Source of the DNA: Coprinopsis marcescibilis
Taxonomy: Eukaryota > Basidiomycota > Agaricomycetes > Agaricales > Psathyrellaceae
Reading direction: 5' to 3'
Assembly: GCA_004369085.1 (NCBI GenBank)
Contig: ML210193.1
Coordinates: 122,680-186,679, forward strand
Length of the DNA stretch: 64,000 nucleotides
Positions 39,178 through 50,728 of the stretch are shown piece by piece. The notes under the pieces are model-generated. The model was not told the origin of the DNA and did not search any database. It was given only the letters and a program-made list of their open reading frames with translations. How positions within the stretch are numbered: position 1 is the stretch's first letter; each line of letters opens with the position of its first letter. Made by a program: the position numbers and the translations under genes.

Positions 39178-40251
39178 ATGGGGATGGACGGTTACCTTCA
39201 AGACGGCTGTGAGAACGACATCGTTATCGTGTGAGGACACACGTTCTTAGTCCTGATACACTGGCCTAATAATCCTTTCTTTCAGAGTTATGGGACCGAA
39301 GGGCTCTGGCAAAAGCTCGGTAATGTTCTGCAACAACCAATCTCTCATCGATTCATTCGCTCAATACGCCCTCTAGTTCATCTGCAATCTTTTGGCCAAT
39401 GACACCCAGCGCAAACCCACTATTAGCCACCAGCTTGAACCTTGCACTCAAAACATCGAACACTTCTGCATGACGGTGTCTGATGAGCTCCTTCGAGAGC
39501 ATGTCATTTTACAAGGACTAGTAGGAAGGCGAATTGTCTTGCTGGATACCCCCGGATTTGACGATGGAAGTGTTGGAGACTTCGAGATTCTCCGTCGCGT
39601 CGCCCATTGGGTCGCAGCTTCGCAAGTTGTGTTCCATCCCAAAGTCCCATTCACCGCTGATTCGAGAGTAGCTATTCACAAGACGTGCAAGTCGCGGCTT
39701 TTCTTTATATATATCCCATTTACCCTGGTCGCTTCACCCGTAGTGAAGGGAAAAATCTTCAAATGTTTTCCAAGCTGTGCGGTCCCAGCTTGATGCCGCG
39801 GGTGATGCTGGCCACCTCCAATTGGCACAGGCAATCCCGCCTCGAACCGGGCCAAGATCTTCCAGCCCGAGAGAATGAACTGAAAACCAAATTCTGGGAA
39901 AAGATACTCAAGGCCGGGGCGTCGATTGATCGACTTGACAATTGTAGGGCTGGGGAACTCTCGGCGCATGCTTTGTTAGTCAAGATGCTGGAGCGGATGG
40001 CGGATACAGAGAGGGACTGCGATGGATCGATTCTCTCTCTACAGTTTCAATTGTTGGAAAAGCGGCGTAAATCATTTGGGAGGTTGGGAAATCGGCGGCT
40101 GAAGGAGAGAATTGATGCTCTGTTAAAGGAACGCAATTACATGGGTGATACAGACAGCCTGAAGACCAAAGCTTTGAACCTCATTCGCGAGGAACTTCAT
40201 GGGGACGGTCGCCCCTCCTGGACCGAACGACTTAAACCAATTTTTCAGTAG
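39178..40251 (+). CDS. GTPase-like B
   Basis: Four exons (39178-39230, 39286-39319, 39377-39621, 39672-40251) sum to 303 residues. Leader MGMDGYLQDGCENDIVIV; 34-nt exon VMGPKGSGKSS; then FICNLLAND, LEPCTQNIEHF (switch I-like), RRIVLLDTPGFDDG, AAFLYIYPIYPG and VMLATSNW in the G4 position. The third intron begins GCAAGT, a GC-AG intron. The C-terminus is a charged helical stretch ending in the amphipathic segment SWTERLKPIF. Closest relative in the window is E, which shares the leader, YSQDVQVAA, ELSAHALLVKMLERM and the C-terminal tail. It is tail to tail with C, 254 bp apart. Confidence 0.85.
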
Positions 40252-40505
40252 GGTATGTTTTTATCACTGTCCAGCCGTCTATCTCAGTCAAAGAGACATA
40301 CTTACGGGTTTCTGCCCTTGCTCCAGGTGGCTCACCGACTATTACTCGGAAAGACTTCGTCAAAAGACTTGCTGACGGGTATATATTATGGTCGCGATTA
40401 TTAGTCGGTCGCAGGATAATCATTTGTTCAACCAGTACTTATGATTGAAAGAATATGCACGCAGTACGAAACAGAAATGTATATGTATCCGAATGACTAA
40501 CAAGA

Positions 40506-41440
40506 CTATTTGAGTAATTTATGGGCTGTCAACCACTTCCAAACATCCTCCAAGAGATGATCCAAGCGTGATGAGGATGCGTTTAAATATTTGCCCACCT
40601 CTGTCTTCTGCCACTTTACCCCGTCGCTTCCCATCTCAGTCTGCACCTGAGGGGTTTTCTTATATGGAGGGAAAGTCGTCAAGACCTTTTTTGCCTCTTC
40701 GGGTGACCTCAGCCTCAAGAGACGTACAGATGGGGGTTGGAGACCCATGTATTTCGTAAAGACACTCGTTCGCAGCTCTTCGTGGCTTTTTTCAGCTTTT
40801 TTCACCGCTCCCTCGTCCTTAGGCCAACGAGTGGTCCCAAAGATAATGTCAGGGACCATTGCATTCCCTACGAGCCTCTGTAGGATTTCGAAGTCCTCTT
40901 TGTTGCTGCTGGTGGCTCGCGCTGCAACGATGGGCCACAGATAGACCACCAGATCCACCTTGACTCCGTGCTGATAACTGTCACATCGATACATGAGCAT
41001 GACGTTGCCAGATTTCAAGGACTTCTCTACTCACAGATGCGCCAAAGCTATTGAAATGCCTTCGACGATGGGCTTGTTCGTTCCTTGGTTGAGCCCGGGT
41101 GTGTCTATCAAGAGCCATCTCCCATCTTCCGCCCGCTCACTCTTGGGATGCGGGTAGATGTTGACCTCTGAGGTGCCCTCGCCCTTGCTGGGAACCAGCG
41201 AATGGCATACGTCGGCAAGCTTGCGGCCGAGAATGTTGTTGACGAGCTAGGCCGCGTTAAGATAAACTGGCTGTTGCTAGCAATATTTCATATACCTGGC
41301 TTTTACCACATCCTACAGGCCCTATGATCCTGAAAACAATTTTGATACGTCCATTCCGGTGGATGCGACGAAACTTACAGGACACCGCTGTCATTCTGCT
41401 TCCAATCGCTGCAACCCTGCGGGCATTTTGCGGCTGACAT
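40506..41440 (-). CDS. GTPase-like C (divergent subfamily)
   Basis: On the minus strand. Leader MSAAKCPQGCSDWKQND, then the 34-nt exon (41296-41329) IIGPVGCGKSQ, with Gln in place of the usual Thr/Ser after GKS. LVNNILGRKLADV, WLLIDTPGLNQGTNK, VDLVVYLWPIVAAR and IIFGTTRWPKDEG follow. The PCT switch I-like motif of the other members is absent. The C-terminus WQKTEVGKYLNASSSRLD is matched by F, the only other member of this branch. The same three intron positions are kept. C lies between B and D, as F lies between E and G. Confidence 0.82.
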
Positions 41441-42158
41441 TAGGTTGAATCTTGGTGGCGAAGATGAAGAATCCAAGGAGTCAGGTGAGTATTTGCGAAG
41501 TTGGACTGGAGGATTCCGCTCTCTGAGGTGCTGGGATTGGCGGAGGGGTCTTCTGCCTACTGTATTTGGTTTGAACACAGTGACTCTGAGCCAGGCACAT
41601 GTTTCTGATCAGTCACACCTTCCAACTGGCGATTGGAACGAGGCTGAGCGGCAATAACAATTCACCACCGGGGGCTGATGTACTTGCTTTATCCGCGTGC
41701 AGACATGGTGTTGTGCGCCTCGTTTACACAGGTGGTCCGAAGCAAGGTCACACTGGGCGCTTAGTAGTAATTACGCCGAATCCGCGAAGGGCTGTTTCAA
41801 CTTGAAGGGCAAGTAGTCGTATGAGAGTTGATTCCGAAGGTGGCTTTGTGGCGGAGCTATCTGGCACTACGAGTCTGTGACATACATTGCCCAAAGGTCA
41901 CTTGCCTTCTTCAAGTCATTTGACGACGCCTCGTGGGGATCTAATATTTTGATCTTGATCTGACACACTTCCGAATCCAAAGAGTGGCACGAAATGCCCT
42001 GCGATTTGATGAACTAGTCCGGTAATCATGCCTCGCAGTTACAACGCATTCAACGTGAGGTTGGGATGGGACGGCACCCTCCCTGTCTTAAAACGTGCAG
42101 ACGATCTGCGGCTGGATGCAAACTCGACCTAACCCAGTACTTGACAAGACCATCGGAC
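41441..42158. other. Divergent spacer between C and D
   Basis: Holds the promoters of two genes pointing apart. No domain-bearing frame or clear repeat was seen. Confidence 0.45.
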
Positions 42159-43269
42159 ATGCCGAGCAAGAAACAGAGACAAAAAAAGCAGCGGGCCTCG
42201 AAGCTCAAGAGAAAAGAAGATACTTTTCTTGAAGACGGTGAAATCTCAGACATTGTAATTCCGTAAGAAAGGACAACGAGCTATCTCTCTCGCCCATGCT
42301 GACTTCAACTTCTTTGACAGTGTCATGGGACCTACAGGAGCAGGGAAAAGCACAGTACGTCTTACCCTGTTAGTTAACAGTCTTGCAGCTCAACTCGCAA
42401 TCAGTTCATCGCTAATTTATTGGATAACAACAACAAGAAGCCAAACATTAGCCACGGGCTCCAGTCATGCACTCAAGCCGTGTCTCATTTCGTCATGCAG
42501 GTGCCACAAGCCCTGCTCAAGAAGTATCCACAGTTACACAGTCGGCGCATTGTCTTAGTGGATACGCCAGGATTCGACGACACGGATGTCAGTGACTATG
42601 AAATTCTTCGCCGGGTGGCTGCATGGGTTGCATCATCGCAAGTTTAGCACACTTTATCATCTATGAGCACGCTGTCTTACCTCGAAGCTTAGGTACGCTC
42701 AAGAGATCAAAGTCGGCGCTGTCCTTTACATCTACCCAATCACCTCCAATCGCATCACGAACAACGACAGAACAAATCTTGAGATCTTCAATAAACTTTG
42801 TGGAACGGAAACGATGTCGAAAGTCATGTTGGCAACATCCAAATGGAACAACGACCCTTACGAGAAAGAGATCTGCGAGTCGCGCGAAAAGGAGTTGACG
42901 GAGAAGTTCTGGCTACCGTTGAAACAACAAGGAGCGAAGCATGGTCGCTTAGTTAACAGCGTGAAATCGGCCAATTCACTGCTTGACAAGATGGTCGAAC
43001 AACTCGTCAAAGTGGAAAATACACAGGGACCCAGAGAGAACGAGTTTGGGACTGCCCTTGCGGTCCAAATTCAGCTGATTGATAAAGGACGGAACTTGCC
43101 ACAGACAGCAGCAGCCCAGGAGCTGAGAAAGAAACTCGACGCGCTGCTGAAAGAGCAAAAGGCAAGCGGAAACACGGAATCTGTGAAGCAAAAAGCACAA
43201 GAGCTCATCCGGCAACTGGAGGATCTCAAATTGTCCTTCGGCGACCGGCTCAAGATGCTCTTCGCTTGA
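42159..43269 (+). CDS. GTPase-like D
   Basis: Four exons (42159-42262, 42321-42354, 42405-42637, 42693-43269) give exactly 315 residues. A very basic leader (MPSKKQRQKKQRASKLKRK) precedes FLEDGEISDIVIP. The 34-nt exon encodes VMGPTGAGKST. FIANLLDNNNKK, LQSCTQAVSHF, RIVLVDTPGFDDTDVSDYE, VGAVLYIYPI and VMLATSKWNND follow. The third intron is again GC-AG (GCAAGT at 42638). The C-terminal helical region (LPQTAAAQELRKKLDALL) ends in LSFGDRLKMLFA, hydrophobic on one face and basic on the other. It is the best-preserved example of the family here and pairs with G. Confidence 0.88.
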
Positions 43270-44254
43270 TAAACACAGGTATTGTATTTTCGTACCTAAT
43301 GTGCATCCGAATTCATACTGATGTTTATTAACGTTTGTTGCTAGATTTGTTCACTCGACCTCTGGCAGCTTTGATGTATATGTATCCACGTATTCTGTCG
43401 ACTGGTAACCGCATAGCTAATTTATTTCCACAATTTCACTACACATGCATTTGATTATTTGACTAGTCGAATGGCAAGGTCTGAGTGGGCAAAGCCTCTT
43501 GAACTCAAGAGCAACAACGCACAGACATGAAGTAAAGAGTCTCTCCCAGCGGGCCTGGCCATGGTGCTCGCACCAAATCGGACTGATCTAACAACCAAGA
43601 AATTTCGAGGACCAGCATACGTATAATCGCAATGGAAGTGTCGGATTGATCATATCGAGTGGAATTGGGGAAAGAATCAGGATGGGCCGGACAAGCGCTG
43701 GTTTATATAGTTCGCATTACCAGTGGGAGAGAGATTGCGCCGTTCTCAAAACAGTGGGAATTGGGATGTGACCTCGCGCATGAGAAAAGACAAACTTCGT
43801 GTAGGGGGAGGCGGGAAGCAAGCGGGAGGCGAGAAAGCTCAATGAATGGTGGCAAGGTGACCGGGTCGCGAATTATCCGATAAATCCGAAATCATTGGTA
43901 GCTGGTATCTTCGTCCTTCTCTCCACCGACCAGCCAACCAACTCAGCTGCGCACGCGCTCTAGAATGCGCTTTTTTTCTTCTTCTGCTATTGAATCTCTC
44001 AATCTGGCGCGTCTTAACTCATTCTGTGGATGACACAGTCACGGCTTCCAATCTATTGGACCGCCAAACTTGCCAGTTGCAGTCGCAAAGCTTTTACGTC
44101 GAACGATCTTGTACGCGGTGTACTCAAGGCGTACTGTGAGCACCTGCGATACCCTTCAATCGCTCAGGGTCTATATGCTGAGGGGTCTGATGAACGGAGG
44201 GCAATCGTTACTCTCTGCGACGTGAAGAGATAGATGCATTGTCATCAATCGGCG
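43270..44254. other. Spacer after D
   Basis: No gene recognised. From about 44060 on, weak similarity to the PIH1 exon2-intron2 region may mark the start of the PIH1 relic that is clear from 44255. Confidence 0.4.
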
Positions 44255-44480
44255 GAGAACGGATGTAGTTATCGTTTGCTGTAATCCACGACAAGGCTCG
44301 AGAACGGGGAGATATAGGCGCCAAGCTGGATGATTCGGATAAGGTAGTTACGAATGCGTCGTTTTTGAGGAGGGAGAGGGTATATGCTGGGGACATCACG
44401 ACCCCGGATTAGAAAGTACTGTCATGGTGTGTTGCTGATCATTAACATTACCATTACTATCTGAAAGATTATGAAACACT
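44255..44480 (+). pseudogene. Second decayed copy of the PIH1 gene 3' end
   Basis: ATCCACGACAAGGCTCGAGA matches ATCCACGACAAGGCGCGAGA of the intact gene near 35033. The alignment continues through TCGGATAAGG and beyond the PIH1 stop (TTGCTGAT, ATTACCATTA, ATCTGAA). The Trp codon TGG of DWKV is TAG here (44410-44412), there are deletions, and no start. It lies about 400 bases before gene E, in the same order as PIH1 and gene A. Confidence 0.82.
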
Positions 44481-44880
44481 CTGCGGCAGGACTTTCAAAT
44501 GTTTCGAGAGACACATGCAATTTGACAATGGCACGATCTACCCGATATATCAACCCATAGGATCGAATTCCTCTTGCAGATTTGGATTGAGGGAGATTTG
44601 AAACGTGTTAATCTTCGGGCCGTCTTGCAAAAAGGACCCGAAGCTTCGGTACGCCTTGAAATTCCACAGAGACACCGTTAACCCCCAATCGATACGGTAA
44701 GGGTGGGATCTGATAGGCATGAGGGGAGGATCTGTGCAGTTCCTTTCAACCTTGCGGACACCATCAGGCATTCACGTTTGCCGGCTGCACTGGAAGTGAC
44801 CGTCGTCGAGCCGGCTGGCTGCATACATATTTGAAGATTCTGATCTCCTTCTACTCATGACCTTAGACCATTTCACGAGT

Positions 44881-46005
44881 ATGGGTGCGAAACATAGGAA
44901 TGGCGAGGACAGCCACCTTCAAGACGGTTCTGAAAACGACATACTCATTGTGTGAGAGGATACCTACATTTATGTTAATGTACATGTGCACTATGCTTAC
45001 TATGTACTTTTCACAGCGTTATGGGACCACCAGGCGCCGGGAAAAGCTCTGTGCGCACATTTGCGTGTAACTCTCCATGTCTTAGTTTCGACTGATGCCA
45101 CTATCTAGTTCATTCACAACTTATTGGATGACCAAGCGCCAAGCAAGCCCACTGTCAGTCACAAATATAAACCGTGTACTGAGAACGTTGAGCATTATTC
45201 CATGGTGGTGACCGAGGCCCTGGTCCAAGGCCATGACCAACTACAAGGCTTGCAAGGAAAGCGCATCGTCCTGTTGGACACACCTGGGTTTGATGACTGC
45301 ATAGGAGGCGTTCGAAGTGACTATGGATTACTCCATCGCGTCGCGCTTTGGGTTGCTTCCTCGTAAGTGTCATCACATTTTTGCGACTTAGCCCCTTTAC
45401 TAACTCCTTAGGATAGTTACTCGCAGGATGTCCAAGTCGCGGCCTTATTATACATCTACCCCATCTATCCGTTTCGTTTCACCCATACAGAAGGGAAGAA
45501 CCTACAACTATTCTCCAAATTATGTGGGCCCTGTCTGATGCCACGGGTGATGATGGCTACCTCCAACTGGGAGTACTGCTCGAATATGGACCGCCTTCAA
45601 TCCCGAGAAAGGGACTTGACAGAGGATTACTGGAAAGGAATGCTCGACGCCGGTGCGGCTATGGAGCGGTTGGATGGTCGGCGGGTTGGAGAATTCTCGG
45701 CCCATGCACTGCTGGTCAAGATGCTCGACCGAATGATAAGTTCCGAGCAGGACTGGGATGGCTCTATTCTCTCTCTTCAGTTTCAGGTATTGGGCAGGAG
45801 ACGGAGCTCGAAGGGAAGGATACGACTCAAGGAGCGAATTGATGCGGTCTTGAAGGAGTGTAACTACATGGGCGACACAGAGAATGTGAGAAGAAAGGCT
45901 TTGGGCCTTGTCCGGGAGGAAGAGCAGGGTCCTGCTTCTTGGGGCGACAGATGGCTGAAGCCTTTGCTTAGGTTCGTGTCTTTGTGGTATAGTGCTCTAG
46001 GGTGA
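44881..46005 (+). CDS. GTPase-like E
   Basis: Four exons (44881-44951, 45017-45050, 45109-45362, 45417-46005) give 315 residues. Leader MGAKHRNGEDSHLQDGSEND, 34-nt exon VMGPPGAGKSS, FIHNLLDDQ, YKPCTENVEHYS, RIVLLDTPGFDDCIGG, AALLYIYPIYPFRF and VMMATSNWEYC. The C-terminal half shares EFSAHALLVKMLDRM and RLKERIDAVLKECNYMGDTE with B, so B and E are duplicates. The tail WGDRWLKPLLRFVSLW is amphipathic. All three conserved intron positions are kept; the third here has an ordinary GT donor. Confidence 0.85.
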
Positions 46006-46709
46006 CACTTATTCAGAACTATGCTACTGCACACAGGTGATATTTAGCGACAGCGACTGATTTACGAGCGCTTGAATCCCCTGTATGATATGTCTACGCC
46101 AAAGCTCTATATAGCCCCTCCAATGAACGTTCTGTAGTGCTTCATATCTATCACTCAAACTCGGTAATGAATGAAAACACCTCCTATTTGGTTGAGAAAA
46201 GTGCCTAGTTTTGTCTCATAGCGTAATGACGTTATCATTATGGCTTAGGCAATACAGCGAGTCCGGCTGCTCACCTTAACGTTCGCCTGACTGCATGTAT
46301 ATCGAGGTGATGCATACCAGCGTTGGATTTCCAGCTCGGAGATAATTTTGGACTCATGCCCTGAACTTTGGTTTCCCAGCTCCTGGCCGGGATATGAAAC
46401 ACAGGACTGCCTTGCGTTAGCCTGCCCATCGGTGCGTGGTGCGTGGCTACATGACAATATTTCAACTGTGCTCACTGCTGAATATCGTTGCTGCCAGTTG
46501 AATCGTCGTGTACATCCAAGTGCGGTCACGACCCAACTTGAACTTCACCTGTCCGTTGGACGACTAGGAAATTGTGATTCATGGGCTGGTTGGTGGTACG
46601 TACAAGCAGCCGAGGCCAGGAAATACAAAAGATCAATACGATAGATTGAAAGCAGGAGACTACAGCAGGTAAAACGCATATAAACATACAAAGCTCCAAT
46701 ATCCGCCGA
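46006..46709. other. Tail-to-tail spacer between E and F
   Basis: Longer than the matching B-C spacer (254 bp). No coding frame with a domain was seen. Confidence 0.45.
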
Positions 46710-47636
46710 CTAAAATGAAAATAAGTTAAATAACAACTTGAGGCGCCTACTAAATCTGTCTGTTGCAGAAGCACGCTTGAGAAGGTGCTTTCCAACCGCG
46801 GTATTCTTCCACTTTCCATCATTTTTCTGCATCTCCCTCACCACTTCGAGTTCCCCCTCCGAGTCCCGACCTTGCGCAAAGTCAAGGATTTTGGGCGCAT
46901 TTTCCGTAGGCCTAACACCTTTGCATATCAAAGGTAGGAACATGCTCTTGGCGGCGCCAGGGTAGTGCCTCTTGATGTGTTTCTGAAAGTCATGTTGCTT
47001 CGTTTCGACGGACTCGGAAGCATCCCCTGTTTGCATGAATTTTATACAGAAAATGATCATGTCGGCCTTTTGCTGTCCTACGATGAGTCCAAGTATGTCC
47101 AAGTCCTGGGTATGACTCTTAGCATGAGCCGTCGTGACAAAAGCAACCGCGGAGACCTTGACATTGTGCTTCTGGCGTCTAGTGCATAATCAGCCACAGA
47201 CTTATGTCATAAAGAATTGACTAACAAGTGGTCCAATGTAGTTGCGACACTCTCCGTGGTGGATAGACTGTTGGATCCGTCTAGTCCTGGTGTATCAATA
47301 AGAAGCCAATTTCCCCGAGCCTTTGGAAGGGAGATGACTCCAATGTCTGATGTTCCTTGTCGAATGGAGTGGCTTTCTTCACATGGACCGCCATTTGGAT
47401 TTCCAAATACATCGTTAATCAACTGTAATAGGCAATTTAACTCAGGACTAGAGACCGGTTGCTTGTGCTTACCCTGCTTTTGCCAGAGCCCTTGGGTCCC
47501 AGGAAACTACAGAACCTTGAATCAGCATTTACCGGTCCATTTTCGCAGACCAAGACACTCACAGTATAGCTCTGTCTTCTTTGCTCCAGCTGGAATTGCA
47601 CTGACTCGAACAGCCGGAAGTACCTTTCGAAGGCAT
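46710..47636 (-). CDS. GTPase-like F (divergent subfamily)
   Basis: Minus strand partner of C. Leader MPSKGTSGCSSQCNSSWSKE, then the 34-nt exon (47473-47506) FLGPKGSGKSR, with Arg after GKS. LINDVFGNPNGG, WLLIDTPGLDGSNS and an exon junction giving LRQKHNVKVSAVAFVTTAH follow. Where C has TTRWPKD, F has LPLICKG, so the G4 motif seems lost. The C-terminus KWKNTAVGKHL and a hydrophobic end RRLKLLFNLFSF resemble C. As in C, the PCT motif is missing. It may bind nucleotide differently from its neighbours or act as a regulator. Confidence 0.78.
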
Positions 47637-48040
47637 GTCTTTCCGGCACCGCGATGGGTTTGAGTGAATCTTCTCAGTGAGTCTTACGTAGAAGGCTGAG
47701 CCTAGTCGCTACCCCTCAACTCTCCAGCCTCCCGTTACCTCGTGCACTCAATCCGCCATTTTTCATCTTAGGCACGGTTTCACAATATCTGACGGGCCAT
47801 CAACTGCTTGCCTGTGAGTGCACCTGCGCCTCAACCTCGTGCATGCCACACACGGCAGCATGCAAGTTGCACAGGGCCAGCTCAGGTGGTCCTCTCGTCT
47901 GGCCTGCTCCTGTCCTCGTGCCTGCCGCAAGGCGTAGGTTTGACAATGACGGCTATGAGCATATTTGCCCACCAGTGGTGCCTTAGTCGCAGCTGAAGCA
48001 TCTTCCCTCTGTACCCTTTTCACACCTTCGACTATTACCA
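47637..48040. other. Divergent spacer between F and G
   Basis: Presumed promoter region for both genes. No other feature recognised. Confidence 0.45.
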
Positions 48041-49146
48041 ATGAACTCCAAGAAGGTGATCAAAAACTCTATGAAATACCGGCAACAGTACGACTCTTAC
48101 CTACGAGATGGAGAGGGAACGGACAAGGACATCATTATCCCGTAAGACTGAGATTATCCACTCTGTAGTTTGACTTCTGAATTTCGACGGCAGGATAATG
48201 GGACCCACCGGGTGTGGAAAGAGCACAGTAAGCGACTAGGATAATTCTAACAACGACTCTCTGACTGGGTGCCTACAGCTTATACTCAACATGCTTCCGT
48301 TGGGAGCCCACCAGAGGCCGGAAACAAGCAATAGGTTCCAGTCCTGTACCCAAAACGTACAGCACTATGTTATGGATATTCCAGAAGCTATCCTTTCATC
48401 CCAGCCTGCGCTTCAAAGAAGACGGATCATTCTCGTGGACACTCCGGGCTTCGACGACTCTCAAGCCAGTGACTACGAAATTCTTCGACGAGTCGCTGTT
48501 TGGGTGGCATCCTCGTAAGTAGACATGCTTTCTGTTACTCTCTTGAGGGACCTCGAGCTCATTTCTTCTCAGATATGCCTTGGACATCAGAATTGGCGCA
48601 GTTATCTACGTCTATCCCATTTTCCCTGGTCGCGTTACCCATAACGATACCACAAACCTTGAAATATTTTCCAAAATGTGCGGCGACAATGCTCTATCTC
48701 GGGTTATATTGTCCACTTCCAAGTGGGATATGTTCCCAAACGATCAGGAGACCCTCAGCGAGCGGGAAGCGGAGCTACGAAGCTCATTCTGGAAGTCATT
48801 GGTGGATAGAGGAGCGGTTATGAAGCGGGTAGAGAAGAACAGGGAGGCTGCGAGCAACCTACTTGCCTCGATTCTAAAACGGATTCTTGAGGCTGAGAGG
48901 GGCCCTCAGGACGACTTCAAAGGTGCCACCCTCCTCCTTCAAAAACAGCTCCTCCTGAAAGGCCGGGACCTACCCAAGACTGCTGCGGCTCAGGAGCTAA
49001 AGAAAAAGCTGGAAACATTTCTTGTGGAGATGGAAACTTCTCCGAGCGATAGTGAGGCTGTGAGGGGGAAGGCTCGCGAGCTTGTTCGCCAAATCAACTC
49101 ACTGAAGATTTCTTTCTTTGACCGTGTCAAGTTGCTTTTCGATTAG
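48041..49146 (+). CDS. GTPase-like G
   Basis: Four exons (48041-48141, 48194-48227, 48279-48514, 48573-49146) give 314 residues. Leader with YLRDGEGTDKDIIIP, 34-nt exon IMGPTGCGKST, LILNMLPLG, FQSCTQNVQHYV, RIILVDTPGFDDSQASDYE, IGAVIYVYPIFPGR and VILSTSKWDM. TSKWD is the most canonical G4-like motif in the cluster. The C-terminal region LPKTAAAQELKKKLETFL closely resembles D and L, and ends ISFFDRVKLLFD. By position and sequence G is the counterpart of D in the duplicated block. Confidence 0.87.
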
Positions 49147-49578
49147 GTTTGCGTTGATCCTTGTTAAATACCCTCCCACTTTCTTTAAGTATGACTAGTG
49201 ACTTCGTTGTACCTACCTCCTGTTTCCTTCCCTCACCTGTACTGTATCATTAGTTCAACAGAGACATAATCTATTTATTAAGGCAACAATATTGCAATCA
49301 TTGTCTTTGTCTTTCACAAAATCACACCGAGAGTCGTGACATGCGGGAGCTCCCACGTGTTGAGATTAGTCTCATAGAAAACTCCTACATATGAATCGAC
49401 GCCTGGGCTAGGTTCGGCTTGCGAAGTTTTGTAGATCTGACCAACCTCGATATGGAAACAACACGCGACGGTACTCGCTTTTGCAGCATGTCATATTGGA
49501 TGCAGGGAGTGCAGCTGCAAGAATCTTGAACATGGCGCCATATAACCAATGCTCCCGATTTTCTCACTTTGTCTTTAC
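49147..49578. other. Spacer between G and H
   Basis: Nothing recognised beyond the presumed G 3' UTR and H promoter. Confidence 0.45.
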
Positions 49579-50600
49579 ATGTCAAATTCTCGCAATCCCC
49601 ACCAGCCCACAGACAGCCCAAGTCAGAAGCGGGCGGACAAGACATTGTTTGGATCGAAAGAAGGGGACATCGTAATTGCGTAACTAACGTCTTCGCATAC
49701 TCGTTTATTTGTATCTGACGTCCTTGCCAGTGTTATGGGACCGCCTTGTTCTGGGAAGAGCACAGTATGTAGCCTCCAGCGCTCAAATGATGAGACTCGC
49801 TCATATTTGTCACGTACTAGCTGATCAAAAACATGTTGCCCGAAGATGCAGATCCAAAACCCAAGCCGAATCCCAGATTTGCTCCTTCGAAACCCAGCAT
49901 CCAGGAATATTCCATGAAAATGCCGGACATCAACGCCGACGGAAGAATCGAGAATAGGCGACTGGTTCTTGTCGACACCCCGGGGTTCAACAATGCCGAT
50001 GTTCACGACTTCGACATTCTGCAAATGATGGCGGGCTGGCTGAAATCAGCGTGAGTCTCCAGTTTGTGCAACTTGAATGCACAGTTTCCAAATGACTTCA
50101 GGTACCACAAGGACTTTGAAATCAGTGCGATCATATACCTCTTCCCACTAGTCGCCGGAGTAAACCCTCAAAAGGAAGAGAGGTACCTCCGAGTGCTAAG
50201 GAAGGTGTGGGGAGACGATTCTACTGAGAGGGTTGTTCTTGCGACAACCCAATGGGAAATTGCTGGAGGTGACCAAGATGACCGGGAAGCCGAGCTTCGA
50301 GGGGGCTTTTGGAAGCCCATGCTTGAGCTAAACGCTAGCATGACGCGCCTGTACAATGATAGAGAATCGGCTCAGGGGTTGCTGCGCAATGTCCTCGAGA
50401 ATGTCGCCTCGCAAGAGTTCGTGGGATTTGTTCTTGCCCTACAGCACGAGCTTGAGGCGAAGCGGATTAAGCTGCATAAGACGGATGCCGGGAAGGAGTT
50501 GAGGAAGGAGTTAAAGCATGGTTTCTCACTGCGGGAAGCAATATTCAATATACTCAAGCGGTTCTTCCCTCCGCCGTCCTCCGACACCGCTTCTCGCTGA
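49579..50600 (+). CDS. GTPase-like H
   Basis: The start at 49579 (MSNSRNPHQPTDSPSQKR) joins in phase 2 to the 34-nt exon 49731-49764, VMGPPCSGKST. LIKNMLPEDADPKPK follows. The switch I-like PCT is replaced by APSKPSIQEY, so the conserved Thr is missing. RLVLVDTPGFNNADVHD, ISAIIYLFPLVAG and VVLATTQWEI keep the rest of the domain. The C-terminus has LHKTDAGKELRKELK and a basic amphipathic end AIFNILKRFFPPP. H has no counterpart in the second block (between L and repeat copy 2), so it was gained in one block or lost from the other. Confidence 0.8.
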
Positions 50601-50728
50601 GTTTCTGTGCAATGCGACTGTAGAAAGTTCACCTTGATCTAGTAGTTTTATGTTATTTCACCAAATACCACTGTCGAGGAAAATATCTCTGAGAGGCTTG
50701 AGCTGGGGATGACTTACTTTCGGAAGAC

